A stretch of 64,000 nt of DNA from Bacteroidota bacterium (GTDB taxonomy: Bacteria; Bacteroidota; Bacteroidia; UKL13-3): assembly GCA_027487835.1 (NCBI GenBank), contig JAIYCU010000033.1:1-64000 (forward strand). Direction: 5' to 3'. Position numbers and translations under genes: made by a program. Shown here piece after piece: positions 35,267-43,312 of the stretch. Under the pieces are notes generated by a model. That model worked only from the letters and a program-made list of their open reading frames with translations. It searched no databases and was not told the DNA's origin. Positions within the stretch are counted from its first letter, which is position 1, and every line of letters starts with the position of its first letter.

Positions 35267-37474
35267 ATGAAAAAAATAGTATATATATCAGCAACATTGC
35301 TGCTGCCGGCGTTTGCTTTTGGGCAGCAAGATTCTTCCTCTAAACAAGTTGGTTTACAGGAATTAATTATCAGAGAAATTAATCCATCTTTGAAAAGGCC
35401 TCTTACTTTTAGTAGTCTTGAAAAGAAAGACCTTAAGCAACTTTATTTTGGCGCCGATGTACCTTCCGTATTGCAGCAACTTCCGTCTATAAATGCATAC
35501 AGCGATAATGGCACTGGCATTGGTTACAGTTTTTTCAGAATGCGGGGTATTGACCAAACACGAATTAATACAACTGTTAATGGTGTTCCCTTAAATGATC
35601 CAGAGAATCAGGGCGTTTTTTTTGCCAATTTTGCTGATTTGCTAAGTGGGGTTGAAGAGATACAAGTTCAAAGAGGACTAGGCACTTCTACAAATGGCTC
35701 TTCTGCATTTGGCGGTTCCGTGCAAATATCTTTGTCAGCCTTAGAACAAAAACGTTCTGCCGAAATTCAAATGGGGATTGGGTCCTTTGGTTCAAACCGA
35801 GTTACGGCTAGTATTCAAAGTGGGTTAGTAAATAAAAAATGGCTTTCTCAGTTAAGAATAGGAAGGATTCAAACCAATGGATTTAGAAACAATGCATCAG
35901 CAGAGGTAATCTCTTACCAAGCATCTGTTTTGCGATTATTGAAAAATGGTACGATTAGGTTTAATGCATTTGGCGGCGCTACACAAAATCAACTTTCTTA
36001 TTTGGGAATAGATAAACAAACCTTTAATGTAAATCCTAAAACTAATCCCTTTGTGAATGGTGAATCGGATGCCTTTCGTCAGCTTATAAATCAATTACAA
36101 TACACCAGAAGACTCGGTTTGAACCAAACATTAAATGCAAGTTTGTATTTTGTGCGTGGGGTTGCGCCTAAATTTCAGTTTTTGTTTCCTGCTAGTTGGG
36201 GCTATACGTTTGATTGGTTTAATATGTCCCCCTTGATTTCTGGAAATGATACCAATTTTATTGCAGGAGATATGATGACTTCATATCGATTGGATCAAAA
36301 ATTTTATGGGGCATTTGTAACATATACCTATCTTCATAAGCGGTTTGAAATCAATAGCGGTTTGCATGCAAATTATTTTATTGCCGACCATTTTATGGAA
36401 GTGTTAAATGGAACTAATATCCCAAATAATTACTCATTGCCGCATGAAGTATACAGAAACACAGGGATTAAAAGAGATTTAAGTGCCTTCTTAAAAGGTA
36501 ATTTTAATGCTACGGATAAGTTGAGTTTGTTTGCAGATGTTCAAATTAGAATGACAAGTTTTACTTATTCAGAAAAGGAAATGGCAATACGTCCAAGTTT
36601 TGGAAAGGTTGAAGATATGCAATGGGTGTTTTTCAATCCTAGAGTTGGAATTAATTATCAACTTAAGCAAGGGCAAACCCTCTATGGATTTACTGGAATT
36701 GGGTACAGAGAGCCTACACGCTTTGATTATTTGCAAGATGATTTTGCCCCAGGTGATATAAAGCAAAGCGCCATAAAGCCAGAGCAATTATGGAATACAG
36801 AGCTTGGCTATAGATTGAATGGTGGGAACTGCAAATTAACAGTTAACCTTTTTATGATGGAGTTTCAAAATCAAATTGTGGGTACTGGCGCCCTTAATAA
36901 TTTTGGTTATCCAGTTACAGGAAATATTGGGAGAAGCTGGAGAAGAGGGATAGAAACAGCTTTGGTGCTTCCCATTGATAAAATGTTCTCTGTTTTTGCA
37001 AACACAAGTTTTAGTCTAAATGGGGCAAAAGAATTCTCACAAACTTTTTCTTCAGAAGATTTTTCTACATCACTTCAAAAGACATTTAAAAACACACCAC
37101 TAGCTTTAAGTCCAAATCAGTTGCACCTTTTAGGTATTCAGTTTAATTCTTTTGATGAAACAGTGCATGCTACAATTAATGGTAGGTATGTAGGTAAACA
37201 GTTTTTAGACAATACAGGTAACGATTTGCTTAGCATTCCAGCTTTTTACACAATTGACGCGAGGTTTGCATATCAATTTAGTATTAAAAGTTTAAAGGAC
37301 TCAGAATGGCAAGTAAAGCTTCAGGCCAACAACTTGCTCAATGCAAATTATGCACCCTTTGGAAGTTTAGGAGGGTTTAATACAATAAATGCAGAAGGGC
37401 AAAGAGGTCAGTTTGCTTTATTTATGCCTGCAGCTGGCAGAAATTTCTTTTTAACTTTATCGGCTAAATTTTAA
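35267..37474 (+). CDS. TonB-dependent outer-membrane receptor, TPP-riboswitch controlled (probable thiamin uptake)
   Basis: The 735-residue receptor has a signal peptide (MKKIVYISATLLLPAFAFG), a plug domain (VPSVLQQLPSINAYSDNGTG, FRMRGIDQTRINTTVNGVPL, IQVQRGLGTSTNGSSAFGG) and a 22-strand-type barrel ending in aromatic residues (GRNFFLTLSAKF). The open frame starts at 35246, inside the TPP aptamer; the ATG at 35267 starts the signal peptide and is clearly correct. The riboswitch points to import of thiamin or a precursor across the outer membrane. No inner-membrane thiamin transporter (PnuT) or thiamin pyrophosphokinase gene is next to it in this window. It contains two exact iterated decamer copies. 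Confidence 0.94.
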   Translation: MKKIVYISATLLLPAFAFGQQDSSSKQVGLQELIIREINPSLKRPLTFSSLEKKDLKQLYFGADVPSVLQQLPSINAYSDNGTGIGYSFFRMRGIDQTRINTTVNGVPLNDPENQGVFFANFADLLSGVEEIQVQRGLGTSTNGSSAFGGSVQISLSALEQKRSAEIQMGIGSFGSNRVTASIQSGLVNKKWLSQLRIGRIQTNGFRNNASAEVISYQASVLRLLKNGTIRFNAFGGATQNQLSYLGIDKQTFNVNPKTNPFVNGESDAFRQLINQLQYTRRLGLNQTLNASLYFVRGVAPKFQFLFPASWGYTFDWFNMSPLISGNDTNFIAGDMMTSYRLDQKFYGAFVTYTYLHKRFEINSGLHANYFIADHFMEVLNGTNIPNNYSLPHEVYRNTGIKRDLSAFLKGNFNATDKLSLFADVQIRMTSFTYSEKEMAIRPSFGKVEDMQWVFFNPRVGINYQLKQGQTLYGFTGIGYREPTRFDYLQDDFAPGDIKQSAIKPEQLWNTELGYRLNGGNCKLTVNLFMMEFQNQIVGTGALNNFGYPVTGNIGRSWRRGIETALVLPIDKMFSVFANTSFSLNGAKEFSQTFSSEDFSTSLQKTFKNTPLALSPNQLHLLGIQFNSFDETVHATINGRYVGKQFLDNTGNDLLSIPAFYTIDARFAYQFSIKSLKDSEWQVKLQANNLLNANYAPFGSLGGFNTINAEGQRGQFALFMPAAGRNFFLTLSAKF
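35789..35798 (+). repeat. Iterated decamer copy GGTTCAAACC (GSN frame)
   Basis: Exact copy in the thiamin receptor gene, encoding Gly-Ser-Asn of FGSNRVTA. A one-mismatch copy follows at 35866. Confidence 0.85.
36116..36125 (+). repeat. Iterated decamer copy GGTTTGAACC (GLN frame)
   Basis: Second exact copy in the thiamin receptor gene, encoding Gly-Leu-Asn of LGLNQTLN. Confidence 0.85.
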
Positions 37475-37481
37475 TTTCAAA

Positions 37482-37510
37482 AGGTGTCGGGGATTTAATC
37501 TTCGACACCT
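37482..37510. terminator. Shared hairpin between convergent receptor and TPR-like genes
   Basis: An 8-bp stem AGGTGTCG / CGACACCT with a 13-nt partly paired loop starts seven bases after the receptor stop and covers the stop codon of the minus-strand gene. U-tracts are short on both sides, so termination efficiency is uncertain. Confidence 0.5.
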
Positions 37511-38093
37511 ATTTGGTTACAAACACCAATAGATGATTCATTGGATTACTTGCCACATCAATTTCTTTAATAATATTTTCAGCTTGATATCTCTGGGCTG
37601 CATTTACCTCAACCAGTTTTTTAAGGGTCTCGGTTGCTTCTATTTGTCTGCCACTTTTAAGATACGCCAAGGCGAGGTACCATTTACTTAATTGGATTAC
37701 TTCAAATTTATTTCCAGCGTCAATAGCTTCTTGAAACTTTGATACAGCTAAATGATTAAAATCTGTTTGTAGCAAACAAATTCCCGTATACAAATTATAA
37801 AGGCTTTGTTCATTTTCATTTGGTTCAAATCGCTGAAACGCTTCTAAAGCCAAGGCATACTCCCCTTTATCATAAAGCTTCATTGCTTGCATATGCATAC
37901 TTACTGTATCTGAATAGCTTGGATCGGTGGTCCAATAATTCATACAGGGTTTCATGTTATTTTCAAAAATAACTTGTAAGCTGTCATTTGGAGCAATGTT
38001 CTTCTCGCTTACTACCCAAGTAATTATAAATGCAAATAATATTAAACTGATAGCAGAAAATGTTCGTATTATTCGGTTCATAAGGCATTGCAA
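37509..38093 (-). CDS. Membrane-anchored protein with TPR-like repeats
   Basis: The 194-residue protein has one N-terminal membrane helix (IRTFSAISLILFAFIITWVV) and a helical C-terminal domain that reads as two to three tetratricopeptide-like repeats (YDKGEYALALEAFQRFEPNE, LAYLKSGRQIEATETLKKLV). It lies in the periplasm or faces the cytoplasm as a protein-interaction module. I cannot name a partner. Internal Met codons (38081) offer an alternative start that gives MNRIIRTFSAIS. It stands alone between convergent and divergent neighbours. Confidence 0.72.
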   Translation of the reverse strand: MQCLMNRIIRTFSAISLILFAFIITWVVSEKNIAPNDSLQVIFENNMKPCMNYWTTDPSYSDTVSMHMQAMKLYDKGEYALALEAFQRFEPNENEQSLYNLYTGICLLQTDFNHLAVSKFQEAIDAGNKFEVIQLSKWYLALAYLKSGRQIEATETLKKLVEVNAAQRYQAENIIKEIDVASNPMNHLLVFVTK

Positions 38094-38241
38094 ATTAGAT
38101 ACATTGATAACTCAATTCACAAAAATTATTTTAGTGTCCAATTCTTTGTACCTAAGCGTGCTTTTACTCTTTAAATGGCATTAAAGTGTAAGGAATCTTT
38201 CCACAAATTGCATATTCTTTTCTATAATCCGATAAGTGGCT

Positions 38242-38249
38242 TACTTTTG
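38242..38249 (+). promoter_or_regulatory. -7-like element TACTTTTG upstream of carB
   Basis: TAnnTTTG match 38 bp before the carB ATG in the 194-bp gap after the TPR-like gene. No TTG at ideal spacing; the rest of the gap shows no other feature I can support. Confidence 0.4.
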
Positions 38250-38287
38250 CATAATTTATAGGTATATCTAAACACAAATATTCTTTT

Positions 38288-41107
38288 ATGCCCAAAGACT
38301 TAAGTATTAAATCGGTTCTAATAATTGGCAGCGGTCCAATTGTAATTGGTCAGGCTTGTGAGTTTGATTACAGTGGTTCCCAAGCCGCTAGATCTTTAAA
38401 AGAGGAGGGAATAAAAGTAATTTTAATTAACAGTAATCCGGCTACCATTATGACTGACCCGGTTACAGCTGACCATGTTTATTTATTGCCATTAAACGCA
38501 GCTTCTATAGAGCAAATTCTTACCGAGCACCAAATTGATGCTGTGCTTCCAACAATGGGAGGGCAAACAGCCTTAAATTTAGCTATAGAATGTGATGAAA
38601 TGGGATTGTGGGAAAAGTTTAAGGTAAGAATGATTGGGGTAGATATTGCTGCTATTGACACCACAGAAAATAGGGAAAAATTTCGTCAGAAGATGATTGA
38701 TATTGGCGTTCCTGTTGCTGATTCTAAAGTAGCAAATTCTTTTTTGGAAGGAAAAGAAATTGCGCAGAAAATTGGTTTTCCACTTGTGATTAGACCTTCT
38801 TATACTTTGGGTGGCACAGGCGGTGGATTTGTTTGGGTTAAAGAAGAGCTAGATGCCGCGCTTCAAAGAGGTTTATCAGCTTCTCCTACGCATGAAGTTC
38901 TTGTTGAAAAGGCTGTTTTTGGTTGGAAGGAATACGAATTAGAACTTTTGCGTGATAAGAATGACAGTGTTGCAATTATTTGTACCATTGAGAATTTTGA
39001 CCCAATGGGAATTCACACGGGTGATTCTATAACAGTGGCACCTGCAATGACTTTAAGTGATACGGTTTTTCAAAGAATGCGTTCCATGGCTATACATATG
39101 ATGCGTTCCATTGGAAACTTTGCAGGAGGTTGTAATGTTCAGTTTGCCGTCAATCCAGAGGATGAAAGCATTATTTCTGTAGAGATTAACCCACGTGTAT
39201 CAAGATCTTCGGCATTGGCTTCAAAAGCAACAGGTTACCCTATTGCTAAAATTGCAGCCAAACTTGCAATCGGTTATCATTTAGATGAATTAAAGAATCC
39301 TGTTACCAAAACTACCTCCGCTTATTTTGAGCCTGCCATCGATTATGTTATTGTTAAAATTCCAAGATGGAACTTTGATAAGTTTAAAGGTTCAAACAAA
39401 ACCCTAGGCCTACAAATGAAATCTGTGGGAGAGGTTATGGGTATAGGAAGAACCTTTATTGAAGCACTTCAAAAAGCCACTCAAAGTTTAGAAATAAAAA
39501 GAAATGGCCTGGGCGCTGATGGTTTTCAACAACGGAAACTTGAAGACATCGTAGAAAAGTTAAAAAACCCAAGCTGGGATAGGATTTTTGCAGTAAAAGA
39601 TGCGCTTAGTCTAGGAATGCCCATATCCTCCCTTGAAAAATTAACGAGAATTGATCGCTGGTTTCTTACTCAAATAAATGATATGGTACGTTTAGAAAAC
39701 GATACCAAACGATTTAATCTCGTGAATTTGCCTAAAGAAATTTTAATTGAACTAAAGCAGAAAGGTTATAGTGATATTCAAATTGCCTACCTATTAGGAG
39801 GTGATACTACAGAAGATGAAGTATGGGATTTGAGAAAAAAATTGGACATTCATCGTATTTATAAAATGGTGGATACTTGTGCTGCCGAATTTCCTTCTCC
39901 AACTAATTATTTCTACTCCACCTTTGATGGTGAAAACGAAAGCAAAGTTTCTGATAAGAAAAAAGTAGTTGTACTTGGTTCTGGCCCCAATAGAATTGGC
40001 CAAGGAATTGAGTTTGACTATAGTTGTGTGCATGGTCTTCTTGCCGCCAAAGAGGTTGGTTTTGAAGCCATCATGCTCAATTGTAATCCAGAAACTGTTA
40101 GCACAGATTTTGATATGGCCGACAAGCTATATTTTGAGCCAGTATTTTGGGAAACACTTCGTGAAATTATTGAATTGGAAAAGCCTGTTGGGGTGATTGT
40201 CCAACTAGGCGGTCAAACTGCCCTAAAGCTTGCCAGAAAATTGCACCAATTAGGTATAAAAATAATTGGAACTAGTTTTCCAGATATGGACATCTCTGAG
40301 GATAGAGGAAGCTTTTCTGACCTACTAAAAGAACTAGATATTCCATACCCAGATTATGGTGTAGCAGAAGATGCAGAAGAAGCTATTGTTGTGGCAAATA
40401 CAGTTGGCTATCCAGTTTTGGTTAGGCCAAGTTATGTTTTAGGTGGACAAGGAATGAAAATCGTTATAAACGACGAAGACTTGGAGCAAGCTGTTATAGA
40501 CCTGTTAGGCGATTTACCTGGAAATAGGTGTTTAATTGACCATTTTCTTGACAGGGCCGAAGAAGCTGAAATAGATTTGATTTGTGACGGGGAAGATGTA
40601 CACATTATAGGAATGATGGAGCATATTGAACCTGCAGGTATACATTCTGGCGATAGTTCTGCCGTGCTTCCTCCGTTTAGCTTGAGTGAATTGGTTCAAA
40701 GCAAAATGGAAGAATATGCTATTAAATTGGCCAAAAACATGAATATCAGAGGGCTATTAAATATTCAGTTTGCCATTAAAAATGAAAAGGTATATGTAAT
40801 AGAAGCCAATCCACGTGCAAGCAGAACGGTGCCATTTATAGCTAAAGCTTATCAAATTCCTTACATTAACATTGCAACTAAAGTAATGTTAGGAACGCAT
40901 AAGCTAAAAGATTTTACCTTCGAAAGAAAATTAACTGGTTATGCGATTAAAGAACCTGTATTTAGTTTTGATAAGTTCCCAAATGTAAATAAAGAACTTG
41001 GCCCTGAAATGAAGTCAACTGGAGAAGCAATTAGATTTATAAAGGATTTACAAGACCCGCACTTTAGACTTTTATACAAAGAAAAGAGCATGTATTTGAG
41101 TAAGTAA
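38288..41107 (+). CDS. carB: Carbamoyl-phosphate synthase large subunit, without C-terminal allosteric domain
   Basis: CarB makes carbamoyl phosphate from bicarbonate, ammonia and two ATP for pyrimidine and arginine synthesis. The two homologous halves are visible: GSGPIVIGQACEFDYSGSQA with the ATP-grasp RPSYTLGGTGGG, and GSGPNRIGQGIEFDYSCVHG with RPSYVLGGQGMK. NPRVSRSSALASKATGYPIAK and NPRASRTVPFIAKAYQIPYI mark the magnesium sites. At 939 residues it is about 130 shorter than the enterobacterial protein and stops right after the second ATP-grasp domain, so the C-terminal regulatory (MGS-like) domain for UMP/ornithine is missing; similar short forms exist in Bacteroidota. The small subunit CarA is not in the window. 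Confidence 0.96.
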   Translation: MPKDLSIKSVLIIGSGPIVIGQACEFDYSGSQAARSLKEEGIKVILINSNPATIMTDPVTADHVYLLPLNAASIEQILTEHQIDAVLPTMGGQTALNLAIECDEMGLWEKFKVRMIGVDIAAIDTTENREKFRQKMIDIGVPVADSKVANSFLEGKEIAQKIGFPLVIRPSYTLGGTGGGFVWVKEELDAALQRGLSASPTHEVLVEKAVFGWKEYELELLRDKNDSVAIICTIENFDPMGIHTGDSITVAPAMTLSDTVFQRMRSMAIHMMRSIGNFAGGCNVQFAVNPEDESIISVEINPRVSRSSALASKATGYPIAKIAAKLAIGYHLDELKNPVTKTTSAYFEPAIDYVIVKIPRWNFDKFKGSNKTLGLQMKSVGEVMGIGRTFIEALQKATQSLEIKRNGLGADGFQQRKLEDIVEKLKNPSWDRIFAVKDALSLGMPISSLEKLTRIDRWFLTQINDMVRLENDTKRFNLVNLPKEILIELKQKGYSDIQIAYLLGGDTTEDEVWDLRKKLDIHRIYKMVDTCAAEFPSPTNYFYSTFDGENESKVSDKKKVVVLGSGPNRIGQGIEFDYSCVHGLLAAKEVGFEAIMLNCNPETVSTDFDMADKLYFEPVFWETLREIIELEKPVGVIVQLGGQTALKLARKLHQLGIKIIGTSFPDMDISEDRGSFSDLLKELDIPYPDYGVAEDAEEAIVVANTVGYPVLVRPSYVLGGQGMKIVINDEDLEQAVIDLLGDLPGNRCLIDHFLDRAEEAEIDLICDGEDVHIIGMMEHIEPAGIHSGDSSAVLPPFSLSELVQSKMEEYAIKLAKNMNIRGLLNIQFAIKNEKVYVIEANPRASRTVPFIAKAYQIPYINIATKVMLGTHKLKDFTFERKLTGYAIKEPVFSFDKFPNVNKELGPEMKSTGEAIRFIKDLQDPHFRLLYKEKSMYLSK

Positions 41108-41114
41108 GGGTTTC

Positions 41115-41124
41115 GGTTCGAACC
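41115..41124 (+). repeat. Perfect palindrome variant GGTTCGAACC between convergent carB and gtrA
   Basis: This is the iterated decamer with a CG centre, 7 bases after the carB stop. With flanks it matches the 16-mer at 15 of 16 positions (minus strand). It could form a small hairpin in the 37-bp convergent gap. Confidence 0.7.
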
Positions 41125-41144
41125 AAACGTTTGCTTACCAAATA

Positions 41145-41663
41145 TTAATCAAACAAATGTTCCGGTTCTGGCACTTTAAATACAAGTTTATTGGTGCCAA
41201 AAAAGTTTAAAAAGATATTTATGAAAATGGCTAGAACATTGGAAACCAATGGGCCATTTTCATTAAGCCAATTGCTTATTTTGTTTTCTAGGATTCCATT
41301 CGCCATAACTGCAAACCACACGTTTGGGTGCAAAAAATGATCAAACATGAAGTTTATCATTAGGTAAATAATGAAAGTTACTGCGTATACTAGAATATAT
41401 TTAAGCAGGTATTTTTCATCTTCTTCTGTTTGGTCGATATAGGTCCAAAACTTATTAAGGGTAAAGCCAACAAAAAAGCCCATAACATATCCAATGGCTT
41501 TAGACAATAAATTTAGGGAAGGATATTGATTAACAATTAGCCAAAAAACTCCTAAACTAACGCTAGCGCTTGTTGCGCCAACAATTCCAAATTTGATAAA
41601 TTTCTTAGCAGTTGGATATTGTCTAATCCAATTCCTGAACTTATTGATTGCGGTTAGTACCAT
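41145..41663 (-). CDS. GtrA family membrane protein
   Basis: The 172-residue protein has four membrane helices in the GtrA pattern: KFIKFGIVGATSASVSLGVFW for helix 1, IGYVMGFFVGFTLNKFWTY for helix 2, then two further helices, the last with NVLAIFINIFLNFFGTNKLVF. GtrA proteins are proposed flippases for polyprenyl-phosphate sugars or helpers of cell-surface glycosylation. The loop between helices 3 and 4 is longer than usual. It lies downstream of radC on the same strand with a 20-bp gap. No glycosyltransferase is adjacent. Confidence 0.85.
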   Translation of the reverse strand: MVLTAINKFRNWIRQYPTAKKFIKFGIVGATSASVSLGVFWLIVNQYPSLNLLSKAIGYVMGFFVGFTLNKFWTYIDQTEEDEKYLLKYILVYAVTFIIYLMINFMFDHFLHPNVWFAVMANGILENKISNWLNENGPLVSNVLAIFINIFLNFFGTNKLVFKVPEPEHLFD

Positions 41664-41683
41664 AAAGAGTCAAAAATAACATT

Positions 41684-42382
41684 TTACATTAATCCATCAT
41701 CTGCAAAACTAAAATAAGATTTGTTACCTATGATAATATGGTCTTGAACCAGTATGTCAAGTAATTTCCCTCCATCTTTTAGTTTTCTTGTGATTTCAAT
41801 GTCTTGTTGGCTTGGTGTTAAGTTTCCAGATGGGTGATTATGGCATAAAATAATACCTGAAGCAAGTTCTGAAAGTGCAATAGAAAATATTATTTTTGGG
41901 TCAACCACCGTTCCTGCAATTCCACCCTCACTTATTTTTCTTTTGGCAATAATGCCATTTCCCCTGTTTAAAAGTAAAAGCCAAAATTCTTCATGGTCAT
42001 TATCTTCAAGCAAATGTTCAAATTGCAAAAAGGCCTCATTGCTAGACCTTATTCGTATTATTTTTTTTGCTTCTTCTTCTCTTTGTCTTTTGCCAAGTTC
42101 AAAAGCAGCTGTTAAGGTAATAGCCTTTGCAGCGCCAATTCCTTTTACTTTACTCAGTTCTTTCCAGCTCATTTTTTGAATATTTTTTAATTCATTTTGA
42201 GCCGAGCCAAGTGTTTGCCGAGCTAGCGCTAATGCAGAGGCATTTTTATTGCCACTGTTAATTAGGATGGCGAGTAATTCGGCATTTGAAAGAAACCTTG
42301 GGCCATATAGCATTAGCTTTTCCCTTGGTTTTTCATCCTCTGCTAAGTACCTGATTGGGATGTTTGAACTTGAAGTTTCCAT
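41684..42382 (-). CDS. radC: RadC family JAB/MPN-domain protein
   Basis: The 232-residue protein has an N-terminal helix-hairpin-helix region (SKVKGIGAAKAITLTAAFEL) and a C-terminal JAMM domain with HNHPSGNLTPSQQD near residue 180, matching the zinc-binding HxHxxxxxxxD motif, plus the upstream Glu. Despite the name, a direct role in DNA repair is not established. A two-box promoter lies immediately upstream with its -7 element only four bases from the ATG, so the mRNA may be leaderless. Confidence 0.93.
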   Translation of the reverse strand: METSSSNIPIRYLAEDEKPREKLMLYGPRFLSNAELLAILINSGNKNASALALARQTLGSAQNELKNIQKMSWKELSKVKGIGAAKAITLTAAFELGKRQREEEAKKIIRIRSSNEAFLQFEHLLEDNDHEEFWLLLLNRGNGIIAKRKISEGGIAGTVVDPKIIFSIALSELASGIILCHNHPSGNLTPSQQDIEITRKLKDGGKLLDILVQDHIIIGNKSYFSFADDGLM

Positions 42383-42386
42383 CCTC

Positions 42387-42417
42387 CAAAGCTATTAATA
42401 CCAGTAACTTTGGACAA
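42387..42417 (-). promoter_or_regulatory. Promoter of radC (TTG-N20-TAGCTTTG)
   Basis: On the minus strand, TTG at 42417-42415 and TAGCTTTG at 42394-42387 are separated by 20 bases, fitting the Bacteroidota -33/-7 pattern. The -7 box ends four bases before the start codon. Confidence 0.55.
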
Positions 42418-42456
42418 GTTTAAAGGAGCTATAAAATCCTATTAATAGGATAAAAA

Positions 42457-42480
42457 AAAAGACCTCCATGGAGGTCTTTT
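42457..42480 (-). terminator. rpsT terminator (24-bp perfect palindrome)
   Basis: AAAAGACCTC, loop CATG, GAGGTCTTTT, 19 bases past the rpsT stop. On the minus strand it runs into a tract of nine T residues (TTTTTTTTTA counting the stem end). It is the strongest intrinsic terminator in the window. Confidence 0.88.
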
Positions 42481-42498
42481 CATGAAAAAATATTTTAA

Positions 42499-42801
42499 TT
42501 ATTTAGCCGCTTTTTTGCGGGTAACTTTTTTTTCTACTACGGGTGTAGTTCCAATTTTATTAACAACTTTAGCTAATTTAGATTTTTGATTAGCCGCTTT
42601 ATTTTTGTGAATAATGCTACGCTTAGCTAATTTATCTAACATAGCGCTAACTTCTTTTAATAAAGTTTCTGCTTCACTTTTAACGGTGCTGCTACGTAAT
42701 CTTTTAGCAAGAGTACGAGTAGTTTTAGCTTGATAGCGGTTGCGTAAACGCTTAGTAGCGCTATTTCTGATTCTTGTTTTTGCTGATTTATGATTAGCCA
42801 T
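42499..42801 (-). CDS. rpsT: 30S ribosomal protein S20
   Basis: S20 binds 16S rRNA in the body of the small subunit. The 100-residue product is strongly basic, begins MANHKSAKTRIRNSATKRLR, and has the S20 helical bundle (LLKEVSAMLDKLAKRSIIHK, NKAANQKSKLAK). The C-terminal extension TTPVVEKKVTRKKAAK is lysine-rich and longer than the enterobacterial protein. It is a single-gene unit with its own promoter and a strong terminator. A small GC-rich hairpin at the start of the 50-base leader might serve autoregulation, which is known for S20 in other bacteria. Confidence 0.97.
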   Translation of the reverse strand: MANHKSAKTRIRNSATKRLRNRYQAKTTRTLAKRLRSSTVKSEAETLLKEVSAMLDKLAKRSIIHKNKAANQKSKLAKVVNKIGTTPVVEKKVTRKKAAK

Positions 42802-42834
42802 GCCTTAATACTTTTCTTTTTTAAACTTCTTTTA

Positions 42835-42851
42835 CCCTCTAAAAGGGAGGG
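42835..42851 (-). promoter_or_regulatory. Hairpin at the 5' end of the rpsT leader
   Basis: On the minus strand CCCTC and GAGGG pair across a 7-nt loop just after the predicted transcription start. It is the only GC-rich element in the leader; an autoregulatory or stability role is speculative. Confidence 0.4.
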
Positions 42852-42880
42852 CAAATATAGCCATACTATACAAATTTCAA
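42852..42880 (-). promoter_or_regulatory. rpsT promoter (TTG-N18-TATATTTG)
   Basis: On the minus strand a TTG at 42880-42878 and TATATTTG at 42859-42852 are 18 bases apart, a good fit to the Bacteroidota consensus. The start codon is about 50 bases downstream. Confidence 0.6.
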
Positions 42881-42901
42881 AAATTCAATTAAAAATTATC
42901 C

Positions 42902-43228
42902 TCAAACTGAGAAACTTTCACCGCAACTACATGTTCTTGAGGCATTTGGATTGTTGAAAGCAAATCCCTTTCCGTTTAATCCATCTGTAAAATCTAGCTC
43001 AGTTCCAAAAAGATAAAGCACACTGCGTTTGTCTGTTACCACTTTTACCCCTTCAAATTCAAAAGCTTCATCCCCAGGTTTGATGGCGTTATCGAAATCT
43101 AATTTGTAGGATAGGCCTGAGCAACCGCCACTTTCTACTCCTACTCTTAAAAAGTAGTTGCTGTCAAACGACTGCTCATCCATGAGTTGAGATATTCTAT
43201 TTTTTGCTTTTTCGCTTACCGTTATCAT
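42902..43228 (-). CDS. A-type iron-sulfur cluster carrier (IscA/SufA/ErpA family)
   Basis: The 108-residue protein has the three conserved cysteines of the family: one in ESGGCSGLSY (about residue 36) and two in RTCSCGESFSV near the C-terminus (CxC). These proteins carry [2Fe-2S]/[4Fe-4S] clusters from the assembly scaffold to target enzymes. Length and motif spacing are normal. No other SUF genes are nearby, so it may be the stand-alone ErpA-like carrier. It is divergent from a 3-hydroxyacyl-CoA dehydrogenase gene and shares its promoter region. Confidence 0.94.
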   Translation of the reverse strand: MITVSEKAKNRISQLMDEQSFDSNYFLRVGVESGGCSGLSYKLDFDNAIKPGDEAFEFEGVKVVTDKRSVLYLFGTELDFTDGLNGKGFAFNNPNASRTCSCGESFSV

Positions 43229-43245
43229 ATTGCTGAGAATTAGTA

Positions 43246-43278
43246 CAAAATTATATTTATTTTGTATAGCAATAGCAA
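43246..43278 (-). promoter_or_regulatory. Promoter of the A-type Fe-S carrier gene (TTG-N22-TAATTTTG)
   Basis: On the minus strand TTG at 43278-43276 and TAATTTTG at 43253-43246, 22 bases apart; the start codon is 17 bases downstream of the -7 box. Confidence 0.45.
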
Positions 43279-43296
43279 TGCCTTTTTTGTTTTATG

Positions 43297-43304
43297 TAAT
43301 TTTG
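43297..43304 (+). promoter_or_regulatory. -7-like element TAATTTTG upstream of 3-hydroxyacyl-CoA dehydrogenase
   Basis: TAnnTTTG match eight bases before the ATG at 43313, facing away from the Fe-S carrier promoter. It supports the ATG over the upstream TTG at 43262, which would lie ahead of the promoter. Confidence 0.42.
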
Positions 43305-43312
43305 TCAGGATA

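Noticed and set aside
38094-38287. Possible small RNA in the gap before carB
   Set aside because: Only a -7-like element is visible; there is no stable hairpin or terminator to support a separate RNA.
42436-42451. 16-bp palindrome ATCCTATTAATAGGAT near the radC promoter
   Set aside because: It is AT-rich and single-copy in my reading, and lies between a terminator and a promoter; there is no support for an operator.
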